DNA of 64,000 nucleotides, from the NCBI RefSeq assembly GCF_964065165.1, contig NZ_OZ061549.1:2232001-2296000 (forward strand), given 5' to 3'. Below the pieces are notes generated by a model. The model was given only the letters and a program-made list of their open reading frames with translations. It made no database searches and was not told the DNA's origin. Shown piece by piece: positions 7,939 to 15,398 of the stretch. Position numbers and translations under genes: made by a program. The stretch comes from Levilactobacillus yonginensis. GTDB lineage: Bacteria > Bacillota > Bacilli > Lactobacillales > Lactobacillaceae. The first letter of the stretch is position 1, and each line of letters opens with the position of its first letter.

Positions 7939-8259
7939 ATGAGCGAAGAACTATTTACAAATTTAGCTATTTTTGTGCTTAGCCTATTGGTTGGGTTTGA
8001 AGTTATGAGTAAGATTCCTGCAACGTTACAGACACCAATGATGTCTGGTGCCAACGCCATTCATGGTGTCGTTATCGTTGGGGCCTTCGTCATTGCGGCG
8101 GAAGCCAATAGCACGTTGTTTTACATCTTAGCCTTTTTCGGGGCATTCTTTGCAGCTGTCAACGTGGCCGGTGGTTACACCGTCACGGACCGGATGCTAG
8201 GAATGTTCGACCGGAAGCCTAAACCAGGCAATAATGCAGGGGAGGGTGATCAGAAATGA
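7939..8259 (+). CDS. pntAB: NAD(P) transhydrogenase subunit alpha part 2 (membrane)
   Basis: A 106-residue protein with about three transmembrane helices. LLVGFEVMSKIPATLQTPMM followed by SGANAIHGVVIVGAFVI is the highly conserved start of the PntA membrane domain, lining the proton channel. It starts 3 bases after the pntAA stop and overlaps pntB by four bases (ATGA), so the three subunits should be translated together. Length matches the family. Confidence 0.95.
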   Translation: MSEELFTNLAIFVLSLLVGFEVMSKIPATLQTPMMSGANAIHGVVIVGAFVIAAEANSTLFYILAFFGAFFAAVNVAGGYTVTDRMLGMFDRKPKPGNNAGEGDQK

Positions 8260-9671
8260 GTATTCTACAAACGTGTTCATCATTGGTCTACCTGGTCTCC
8301 GCGGTTTGTTATGTCATGGGTGTTCATTTGATGCGTTCGCCTAAGACGGCGCGTCAAGGGAACGGCCTGTCTGCAATCGGGATGTTAATGGCGGTGGTTA
8401 CCATTGTCATTAACGTCTTGATTGAAGGTAAAATTACGACAATGGGTTGGGGTGTTCTGTTAGTCGGCGGTATCCTCGGGATTGTTTACGGGGCTGTCAA
8501 GGCGCAGAAGGTGCCAATGACTGACGTCCCTCAACTGGTTAGTCTCTTTAACGCAGTTGGTGGTGGTGCCGCTGCCGTTATCGGTATTTTCGATTACTTA
8601 ATGAAGGGCGACGGCGCCAGCCTGAGCATTGCCTTCTCCTTACCAGTCCTGTTGGACGTGATTATTGGGGGCATTACCTTCTCTGGTTCACTGATTGCCA
8701 CTGGGAAACTTTCCGGACACGTTTCCGGTAAGCCAATTACCTTCCCAGGTGCGCGACTTTTAAATATTTTAGTAGTTATTGCTATTTTAGGTTCAGCTGT
8801 TATGATGATTGGGTTCACGACTAACGTTTGGTACGTAGTCTTGGGACTCGCAATGAGTCTTTGCTTCGGGTTACTGATGACCTTACCAATTGGTGGGGCC
8901 GACATGCCGGTCGTGGTTTCACTGTTGAACGCCTTTACTGGTTTAGCAGTTGCCTTCGCTGGGTTCGTTATCAACAACCAAGTTTTGATCATCGCTGGTG
9001 CCTTAGTTGGAGCTGCCGGGACGATTTTGACCTTGCAAATGGCTGAAGCCATGAACCGTTCCGTTGCCAACATCTTAGCCGGTGGCTTTGGGACTGGCGA
9101 CAGTGACAGTGGTTCTGCTGGCGCTGACGTACCTGTCGACGTTAAGGAAACTTCTGCTGACGATATTGGTTTGCAACTGGCTTACGCTCAGAACGTTATG
9201 ATCGTTCCTGGGTATGGGTTAGCGGCTGCGCAAGCACAACATGAAGTTGCTGAGCTTGCTAAAGTTCTGACTGATAAGGGAATCAACGTCAACTACGCCA
9301 TTCACCCAGTTGCTGGGCGGATGCCTGGGCACATGAACGTGCTGCTGGCCGACGTTAATGTTCCTTACGACCAAATGAAGCAGTTGGACGATGCCAACCC
9401 AATGTTTGAAAGTACGGACGTTGCCTTGGTTATCGGAGCTAACGATGTTACCAACCCATTGGCACGGGAAAGTGGCAATGCCATCTCTGGGATGCCTATC
9501 TTGGACGTTGACAAAGCCAAGTCCGTCGTTGTTATTAAGCGTTCAATGAGTACCGGGTATGCCGGTGTTCAAAACCCATTGTTCTCCTTGGATAACACCC
9601 AGATGTTCTTCTCAGATGCTAAGAAGGGTCTGCAAGACATTGTGGCTTCCGCAAAGCAATATCTTGAGTAA
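8256..9671 (+). CDS. pntB: NAD(P) transhydrogenase subunit beta
   Basis: A 471-residue subunit. The first ~260 residues form about eight to nine membrane helices; the C-terminal ~180 residues are the NADP(H)-binding domain dIII with VPGYGLAAAQAQHEVAELA, the INVNYAIHPVAGRMPGHMN loop, ALVIGANDVTNP and the KRSMSTGYAGVQNPLF block that contacts the NADP phosphate. It pairs with PntAA/PntAB to make the full membrane complex. A strong terminator follows at 9691-9734. Confidence 0.96.
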   Translation: MSILQTCSSLVYLVSAVCYVMGVHLMRSPKTARQGNGLSAIGMLMAVVTIVINVLIEGKITTMGWGVLLVGGILGIVYGAVKAQKVPMTDVPQLVSLFNAVGGGAAAVIGIFDYLMKGDGASLSIAFSLPVLLDVIIGGITFSGSLIATGKLSGHVSGKPITFPGARLLNILVVIAILGSAVMMIGFTTNVWYVVLGLAMSLCFGLLMTLPIGGADMPVVVSLLNAFTGLAVAFAGFVINNQVLIIAGALVGAAGTILTLQMAEAMNRSVANILAGGFGTGDSDSGSAGADVPVDVKETSADDIGLQLAYAQNVMIVPGYGLAAAQAQHEVAELAKVLTDKGINVNYAIHPVAGRMPGHMNVLLADVNVPYDQMKQLDDANPMFESTDVALVIGANDVTNPLARESGNAISGMPILDVDKAKSVVVIKRSMSTGYAGVQNPLFSLDNTQMFFSDAKKGLQDIVASAKQYLE

Positions 9672-9690
9672 TTAAGTCACTTCACATGTA

Positions 9691-9734
9691 AAAAACGCCG
9701 TTCACTCAGGTTCGAACTGAGTAGACGGCGTTTT
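9691..9734 (+). terminator. Terminator after pntB
   Basis: AAAAACGCCGTtCACTCAG, loop, CTGAGTaGACGGCGTTTT: a long stem with one mismatch flanked by A and T runs, placed 20 bases after the pntB stop. Confidence 0.9.
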
Positions 9735-9769
9735 AGGTTGTTAACTAAAGGTTTAAAACACTGAAGTAC

Positions 9770-10283
9770 CCACTGTGCCTGCTGCAACGAGTATCGAGTA
9801 TTGGGGTTTAGTCAGACATTGTGAAAAATTGCCGCCTTGCCGTTCGCCAAATTTGGACCGGAACGCGGTGGGAAGGACGGGACAAGCCAAAGGGCGGTCT
9901 TGCCCTTCGCTTGAAGCCGCAAAACACGTCTTCAAGTCGCCATTTTCAAGAAAATCACTTGAAAATCCCACGGCTGAGTCCAAATTTGACTCACTCTCGG
10001 CTATCTAGTGGAATGCCAATAATATTGAGTAAGGACCGTCATTCAAGCCTTTAAGCTGGCTTAGTTTCCAAGAACCAGTTTAACTGGAGGCGTTCCCCAC
10101 AGCAGACGGAATCTCTGACAGCCGCAGGTGGCTGGATGAGACTAATTTTGGAGGCTATAACGCCTTGTTATTCTTAGTTCGATAACGGTTTTCGAACTTT
10201 CAACCTTTAGTTGTTAAATGGAAGCTGGTTAGGTCGCAAGTCCTAATTGGTGGGACTAAAGAAGTAGGTTGGTTTTAGGCGAC
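9770..10283. other. Gene-free stretch rich in hairpins (possible structured RNA or repeat)
   Basis: About 510 bp without a believable protein gene. It contains a run of perfect or near-perfect hairpins: CTTGAAG/CTTCAAG (9910-9936), ATTTTCAAG/CTTGAAAAT with a 7-base loop (9942-9966), TGAGTC/GACTCA (9975-9993), CCAGT/ACTGG near 10076, and TTAGG/CCTAA near 10230. Longer-range pairing is also possible between GGTGGGA (~9870) and TCCCACG (~9966), and CCAAATTTGGA occurs at ~9849 with GTCCAAATTTGA at ~9979. This could be a structured non-coding RNA or a single copy of a larger repeat family; I cannot tell which from one copy. Confidence 0.5.
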
Positions 10284-10400
10284 AAAAAAGCCCTCATCAA
10301 TCCGAGATGAGGGCACCAGTTGATCCATAGGATACATCTGGAATGTACAGAGCAACTGGGCAGGCGCAAACCTGCATGACTAAGCATACGCGTTTATTTG
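10284..10400 (-). ncRNA. Candidate orphan small RNA with intrinsic terminator
   Basis: On the minus strand three hairpins follow one another: GCAGG/CCTGC (10375-10360), CCAGTTG/CAACTGG (10359-10316) and the terminator GCCCTCATC/GATGAGGGC (10314-10290) followed by T6 (10289-10284). No minus-strand gene lies upstream that this terminator could serve, since the next gene (VOC, 10494) runs on the plus strand. A weak promoter TTACTT-17-TATTCC lies just upstream. The hairpins and T-run are seen; expression is not shown. Confidence 0.45.
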
Positions 10401-10493
10401 CGGAATAGCTAGCATTATTTTGATAAGTAAGGTTAATTGCCTTGCTTGATGGGCTGGGGTAGACTATGACCATCTATTAAAGGAGTGATGAGG

Positions 10494-10847
10494 ATGCAAA
10501 AGACACGGGTAATGCTGTACGTGGATAACGTTGCGACCGTGGTGAAATTTTGGCGGGAAAACTTTGAAACGACCACGGTAGCGGAATCGCCACTGCCGGA
10601 TGGTTCGACCAATGTCGTACTCGCTATGCCATTTGGGGTGGAGCTATCATTTTTCTCAAACGAATTTATTAAGAAATATTCACCAGAGGTTCTCGGCAAT
10701 CAACCATCTATCATGTTTTTCAGTGACGACTTTGAGGGGCTACATGACCGGTTAGCAGGTGCCACGCCAATTTCCGATGATAATGGCCAGCCAGCGTTTG
10801 GCTTCCCAGATCCTGAAGGTCACTACTTTGCCATCGGAAAAGCTTAG
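10494..10847 (+). CDS. VOC (glyoxalase/bleomycin resistance) superfamily protein
   Basis: A 117-residue protein with the paired beta-alpha-beta-beta-beta layout of the vicinal oxygen chelate fold: MLYVDNVATVVKFWRENFET at the start and AFGFPDPEGHYFAIGK at the end (the DPEGH/FxI ending is typical). VOC members are metal-dependent lyases, dioxygenases or binding proteins; the ligand is unknown here. I chose ATG 10494 because AAGGAG (10480-10485) is 8 bases upstream; ATG 10488 would be too close. It is followed by its own terminator, so it is a single-gene unit. Confidence 0.85.
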   Translation: MQKTRVMLYVDNVATVVKFWRENFETTTVAESPLPDGSTNVVLAMPFGVELSFFSNEFIKKYSPEVLGNQPSIMFFSDDFEGLHDRLAGATPISDDNGQPAFGFPDPEGHYFAIGKA

Positions 10848-10870
10848 TCTATAATTTTGATAGTTTCTTG

Positions 10871-10896
10871 AGGACCTCCCCAGAGAGGTCCTTTTA
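10871..10896 (+). terminator. Terminator after VOC gene
   Basis: GGACCTC, loop CCCAGA, GAGGTCC then TTTT (10872-10895). Confidence 0.85.
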
Positions 10897-10942
10897 ATTT
10901 CCCGGAATTCTGTCAGATATTAAAGAGGACATCTGAGAAATG

Positions 10943-10996
10943 GTTAGCTTTTAGTTAGTTTTAGTTTACAAAAGCTAACTATCGTGCTAATATAAT
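10943..10996 (+). promoter_or_regulatory. MarR/ABC operon promoter with inverted-repeat operator
   Basis: GTTAGCTTTT (10943-10952) and AAAAGCTAAC (10970-10979) form a perfect 10-bp inverted repeat. The right arm overlaps the -35 region TTTACA (10965-10970); -10 candidates are TAATAT (10988) or TATAAT (10991). Placement suggests autoregulation by the MarR protein at 11026. Confidence 0.7.
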
Positions 10997-11025
10997 TTCC
11001 AATAAGAACACAGGAGGAAAGTCAA

Positions 11026-11541
11026 ATGACAGATGGCAGTCGCGATTTATTAGAGAGTTTTGGGAAGTTGTTGCAGAACCGTGCCTTCTTGATGGCAGTC
11101 GGGCATCAGGCCGGAATGGGTGGTCATGGTGGCCCTAATGGTCGTCGTGGTCAGGGACGATTGCTCAAGGTATTGGCGAAGACACCGGATGGGCTGACTA
11201 ACGCCGAAATTGCCGAAGTGTTAGACATTCGGCCAAGCTCAGTCAGTGCGACGATCAATCGGTTGGAAGAGGCTGGGTTTGTCGAGCGGGTACCAAGTCC
11301 GACCGATAAACGGGCCATTATTGTGCGATTGAGTCAACGCGGGCATGAATTGTTTGACCAATATCATGAACGTAAGGATGATGTTGCTGATCAGCTTTTT
11401 GGCAGATTGACCGCTGATGAACAGGTTCAACTCGAGCAATTATTGACCAAGTTGAGTCACCAAATCAGTGATTTAGATTGGGACGACTTTATGCAACGCG
11501 GGCATGGCTGGCCACACGGGATGGGCCGACCACGTTTCTAA
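11026..11541 (+). CDS. MarR family regulator with Gly/His-rich ends
   Basis: A 171-residue winged-helix repressor. The core GLTNAEIAEVLDIRPSSVSA is the DNA-reading helix-turn-helix and RVPSPTDKRAIIVRLS the wing with the MarR DxR signature. Flexible Gly/His/Arg-rich stretches flank it: GHQAGMGGHGGPNGRRG near residue 30 and RGHGWPHGMGRPRF at the C-terminus; the histidines might bind metal, but that is speculation. It sits 24 bases upstream of a half-size ABC exporter and has an inverted repeat over its promoter, so it most likely represses both genes. This MarR-ABC pair is common in lactobacilli. Confidence 0.9.
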   Translation: MTDGSRDLLESFGKLLQNRAFLMAVGHQAGMGGHGGPNGRRGQGRLLKVLAKTPDGLTNAEIAEVLDIRPSSVSATINRLEEAGFVERVPSPTDKRAIIVRLSQRGHELFDQYHERKDDVADQLFGRLTADEQVQLEQLLTKLSHQISDLDWDDFMQRGHGWPHGMGRPRF

Positions 11542-11565
11542 TTTAGGGTTAACGGAGGCAAAGAG

Positions 11566-13332
11566 ATGGAACGTAGAATTGCAGCGCCTAAGACAGCTCA
11601 GCAGCGGTCAGCGCAAAAGTTTGATTTCAAAGGATTTTTAAATTTGATTCGGCACACGAAGCCTAAGTATTGGCAATTGTGGGTCGGCCTATTTCTGGGG
11701 ATGCTGGCCACTGGTGCCCAATTAGCGGTACCCAAGTTGGCTCAGTCATTGATCAATGGTCTCGGGCATGCGATGAACCAACCCCTGCTGATCACGGTAA
11801 TCGGTTTATTCATTGTGAGTGCGCTAGTCAGTGCGGTCTCCGGGGCCTTGCTTGGGTTCTTTGGCGAAAATGTTGTTGCTGGATTGCGGGAAACGTTATG
11901 GCAAAAATTGATTCGATTACGAGTCAGCTACTTTGATAACGTCAAGACTGGTGAGATGACGTCGCGGTTGGTCAACGACACCATGCAAATCAAAAACTTG
12001 TTGGCCAATTCATTTCCCCAGATGGTGACGTCGCTCCTACAATTAGCTGGTGCGCTGGTCATTATGCTACTGATGGACTGGAAGATGACCATGATTATGT
12101 TCATTGCAGTTCCACTAGTCATGGCCGTGATGTTTCCAATCATGCAACTTTCACGTAAAATTGGCCACCAACGCCAGGATGCCATGGCTGCATTTAGTGG
12201 GGTCAGCGATGAGACGCTGAGTGAGATTCGTTTGGTTAAGTCTTCCAATGCCGAGAGTTATGAAGAACAGACCGGAGCGAAAGAGATTCAGAGTCTTTAC
12301 CAAATTGGTTTGAAGGAAGCAATTTACGATTCAATTGCTGGGCCAGCAATGACGGCCAGTATGTTGGCCGTCTTCGTCGGGGTGTTAGCCTACGCAGCGG
12401 TCCGGGTGTCGGCAGGGACGATGAGCATGGGAACGATGTTTTCTTTCCTGATGTATCTTTTCCAAATCATTGGACCAGCGGGAACGTTGGCACGTTTCTT
12501 CACCGATTTGTCGAAGGCTAGTGGCTCAACCGAACGAGTTCAGGAACTCTTGGCAGAACCAGAAGAAGCCTTGGAGGATGGACCAACACAATCAGTGAGT
12601 GACCAAACGTTGGCTATGCAACACGTTGATTTTTCCTATGAAGATGGGCAACCAATCTTACACGACGTGAATTTTGAAGCACGGCCCAACACGGTAGTGG
12701 CGTTTGCCGGACCTTCCGGTGGGGGTAAATCTACGATTTTTGGTTTGCTAGAACGCTATTATCAGCCAGAAAACGGCCAGGTCACCATTGGCGGCGAGAA
12801 CGTTCAAAGCTTTAACTTGAGTGATTGGCGTTCGCAGATTGGCTACGTAAGCCAGGACTCGGCCATTATGGCGGGAACCATTCGCCATAACTTAACTTAT
12901 GGTGCCAACCGGGACTATAGCGATGAGGAATTGTGGCACGTTTTGCAACTCGCTTCAGCCGATGGCTTTGTTCACAACATGAGCGATGGCTTGGACACAC
13001 AGGTCGGTGAACGAGGTGTGAAAGTCAGTGGGGGCCAACGTCAGCGCTTGGCAATTGCCCGAGCCTTTCTCAGAGACCCCAAGATTCTCCTGCTGGATGA
13101 GGCGACGGCCAGTTTAGATTCTGAATCAGAAGCGATGGTCCAGCAAGCGTTGAGCGAGCTAATGAAAGGCCGCACGACGCTAATTATTGCGCACCGCTTG
13201 AGCACGATTGTTGATGCTGACAATATCTACTTCATTGAGGATGGTCATGTTAGCGGACATGGCACCCATACGGAATTGATGGCCAGCTTGCCACTGTATC
13301 GTGATTACGTAAAGATTCAATTTAAAGAATAA
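11566..13332 (+). CDS. ABC multidrug exporter, fused permease-ATPase (half transporter)
   Basis: A 588-residue protein: residues ~35-325 form a six-helix ABC membrane domain, and ~350-588 the ATPase with Walker A GPSGGGKST, signature VSGGQRQRLAIARA, Walker B ILLLDEATASLD and the switch histidine in IIAHRLST. It belongs to the LmrA/BmrA type, which works as a homodimer and exports lipophilic compounds. It is downstream of the MarR gene and shares its regulated promoter; a strong terminator follows. No partner half transporter is present, which supports a homodimer. Confidence 0.93.
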   Translation: MERRIAAPKTAQQRSAQKFDFKGFLNLIRHTKPKYWQLWVGLFLGMLATGAQLAVPKLAQSLINGLGHAMNQPLLITVIGLFIVSALVSAVSGALLGFFGENVVAGLRETLWQKLIRLRVSYFDNVKTGEMTSRLVNDTMQIKNLLANSFPQMVTSLLQLAGALVIMLLMDWKMTMIMFIAVPLVMAVMFPIMQLSRKIGHQRQDAMAAFSGVSDETLSEIRLVKSSNAESYEEQTGAKEIQSLYQIGLKEAIYDSIAGPAMTASMLAVFVGVLAYAAVRVSAGTMSMGTMFSFLMYLFQIIGPAGTLARFFTDLSKASGSTERVQELLAEPEEALEDGPTQSVSDQTLAMQHVDFSYEDGQPILHDVNFEARPNTVVAFAGPSGGGKSTIFGLLERYYQPENGQVTIGGENVQSFNLSDWRSQIGYVSQDSAIMAGTIRHNLTYGANRDYSDEELWHVLQLASADGFVHNMSDGLDTQVGERGVKVSGGQRQRLAIARAFLRDPKILLLDEATASLDSESEAMVQQALSELMKGRTTLIIAHRLSTIVDADNIYFIEDGHVSGHGTHTELMASLPLYRDYVKIQFKE

Positions 13333-13335
13333 CCC

Positions 13336-13383
13336 AAATAGTCGCCAGCAGAGGTTTTGACATCTCTGTTGGCGACTATTTTT
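13336..13383 (+). terminator. Terminator after ABC exporter
   Basis: AAATAGTCGCCA-CAGAG (13336-13353) pairs with CTCTG-TGGCGACTATTT (13364-13381) with one mismatch, followed by T. It also lies just beyond the convergent phosphatase gene. Confidence 0.88.
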
Positions 13384-13429
13384 GGTTGCTTAGCTAGTGT
13401 GACGGGGGAGTCAACAGTAGCTGCAAAGC

Positions 13430-15157
13430 TTATTTAGCTAATTTAACAGCGTGTTTCGTGTAAACAACGTGCCAGCCCTTTGGTAAGCCGCTGACGTGAG
13501 CAAACTTGCCTTTGTGGTTCTTGAAGGTCAGAACTTTCGTCCCGTTCTTTAAGCTACCGGCGGTTAACTTCAGCGTACCGCCTAACTTGGCAGTCTTCTT
13601 GATCGTTACGTGAGCATTCTTGGCTACGCGGAGTTGGCCTTTTTGAGTTTGTTGGAAGTTCCCCTTAACGGTAACTTTCTTAGTGCTCAATTGCAGCGTC
13701 CCGCCGTTGACTTTAACGTTCCCTTTACCAGCAGCAGTGGCCGTAGTTAATTGCAGCGTACCACCCTTAACCGTGGTTCCACCAGTGAAGGCATTGTTCC
13801 CGCTCAGTTGGAGCAGACCGGTACCAGATTTGACCAAGGAACCCTTACCAGCGATGTTGTTCCGCCAGTTATCCTTAGCGTTGAAACCACCTTGCTTGGC
13901 ATCCATGGCAACAGTCACCTTGTCATTGAATTTACCGTAACCGTTAGCAGCTGAGAAGAGATCTAAACGACCCCAGCCTTCAGTATCGTCCATGACAGGG
14001 TAGCCTGAAGGCATTCCTGTCGTGAACAACACGTCGCGACGTTGTGTAGCGTTCAGGTAAGGCAGGCGAGTAGCCAACAATACTTCGGCACCCTTAGGAA
14101 CGCGCATTGCCACGTTAGGGTTACCAATTTGCTTGAAGCCGTAAGTCATCCGGTAACGGTAGTTGTCACGGTTGGTTGCGTAGTCACCAAAGTCATCTTG
14201 AGTCGTCGTGTCCTTGCTGCCTAAGAGGGCGTCAGAGTGAGTAGCGTCGTAGGCTTTCTTCATCATGTCTTGGTTGCTAGGATTGCTCAGAGCACTGGCG
14301 GTAACGGCTGTACCAGCCATCCGACCACCCATAACAGCTAATGGCGTGTGACGGCCAGCAATGATCCGGTCAAGACCAACTTCAGAGGAACGGGTGATCA
14401 TTTGTTGGAAACGTTCTGGAACAACGTAAGCCAAGTTCAACCCGTCTTCAAAGCCGGCGGTCGTGTGGCCACTGGCAAAGTCGTAGTCGTTTTCTGGCGC
14501 AGCAGCCATCACGTTGACCAGTGCTGGTAATGGCTTAACTTCACTACTCTGACGGTAAGGACGCTTGTATTTAACGACGTCCTTGATCACCCCGGTTCCA
14601 GAATAAGCGGTGTAGGAGTTGTGATTCAACAGAGACACGATAGGTCCTAATCTTGAATCTTCAGAAGCCCATGGTGTGTGGCCCCAAGGACGGTGGGCAG
14701 GATCGGGCGTTGAAGGCATTGACGTGAAATCAGTCTTGGCATCTGCGTTCTTGATGAAGGCTGATGAGTAAGGCCCCAAACCGTTGATAACGCTGTAACG
14801 AAGGTCTCGCCAGTCCGTTAAGTAGGACCGTTCAGCTTCAGCCGGCGTCCGCGTCTGGGTAATTTTAGCGGCCTTGTCGATGTTTTCCTTCATCAAGGCC
14901 TTTTCCAGATTCTTGCCATTAGCGTAGTAGTTCGAGAAACTTGAGAGCATTCCTACCATTGGGTTATTGGATGCTGTCTTGTAAGTGGAAATATTTTGTT
15001 TATATGTATCAATGAAGTAGCCGTATTCGGCACGATGGGGCGCTAAATCCTTTGACGAGCTGGCTTGTGCCACGTTCGTTGCCATTGGCAGCGTCACAGC
15101 TACCAATGATAAAATTGCAGCTGCGCGTTTGGTCCAAGTCCGTTGTCTGATCTTCAT
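13430..15157 (-). CDS. Secreted PAP2 acid phosphatase with autotransporter-type repeats (copy 1)
   Basis: A 575-residue exported protein. Residues 1-32 are a signal peptide ending near NVAQAS. The PAP2/class A acid phosphatase core has Lys192...Arg199-Pro200, SGH at 229-231 and Arg264...His270, matching KX6RP, SGH and RX5H. The Asp that normally follows (HxxxD) is Ala274. Residues ~420-575 hold beta repeats such as KSGTGLLQLSGNNAFTGGTT and KGGTLQL, the autotransporter-associated repeat usually seen in Gram-negative passengers. The protein should hydrolyse phosphomonoesters outside the cell; no wall anchor is seen, so the repeats may mediate surface binding. It is a tandem duplicate of the gene at 15399. 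AAGGTAGG precedes the ATG. Confidence 0.9.
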   Translation of the reverse strand: MKIRQRTWTKRAAAILSLVAVTLPMATNVAQASSSKDLAPHRAEYGYFIDTYKQNISTYKTASNNPMVGMLSSFSNYYANGKNLEKALMKENIDKAAKITQTRTPAEAERSYLTDWRDLRYSVINGLGPYSSAFIKNADAKTDFTSMPSTPDPAHRPWGHTPWASEDSRLGPIVSLLNHNSYTAYSGTGVIKDVVKYKRPYRQSSEVKPLPALVNVMAAAPENDYDFASGHTTAGFEDGLNLAYVVPERFQQMITRSSEVGLDRIIAGRHTPLAVMGGRMAGTAVTASALSNPSNQDMMKKAYDATHSDALLGSKDTTTQDDFGDYATNRDNYRYRMTYGFKQIGNPNVAMRVPKGAEVLLATRLPYLNATQRRDVLFTTGMPSGYPVMDDTEGWGRLDLFSAANGYGKFNDKVTVAMDAKQGGFNAKDNWRNNIAGKGSLVKSGTGLLQLSGNNAFTGGTTVKGGTLQLTTATAAGKGNVKVNGGTLQLSTKKVTVKGNFQQTQKGQLRVAKNAHVTIKKTAKLGGTLKLTAGSLKNGTKVLTFKNHKGKFAHVSGLPKGWHVVYTKHAVKLAK

Positions 15158-15322
15158 GAAAATACCTACCTTTCAAATTGGTGAAGCTTTAAATTTCGGG
15201 TGCTTATCTATCATAAGGGAAGGCAAGAAGGTTGTCAGTATGATTAATCAAACCTGTACAGTAATCACACACAATTGATACATACCAGACAACGTAAACG
15301 TCTGCTAATAATTGGTTATTAA

Positions 15323-15336
15323 TGTAAGCGCTAATC
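15323..15336. promoter_or_regulatory. cre-like site upstream of phosphatase copy 1
   Basis: TGTAAGCGCTAATC matches the catabolite-response element core (TGNNANCGNT) with one departure near the end. It lies about 165 bp upstream of the 15157 start, so any CcpA effect is tentative. Confidence 0.4.
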
Positions 15337-15344
15337 TGAAAGTT

Positions 15345-15390
15345 AAAAGACCCAGCGGCTCACTTTTTGAAGTGAACCGTTGGATCTTTT
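15345..15390 (-). terminator. Terminator after phosphatase copy 2
   Basis: AAAAGA-CCA-CGG-TCACTT and its near-exact inverse complement GAAGTGA-CCG-TGG-TCTTTT form a long stem with a few mismatches. On the minus strand it follows the stop of the 15399-17126 gene. Confidence 0.8.
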
Positions 15391-15398
15391 GAAGTGAA

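Noticed and set aside
9775..10054. Overlapping reading frames of ~77 codons between pntB and VOC
   Set aside because: They occur on both strands over the hairpin-rich region, lack ribosome sites and have no protein-like composition.
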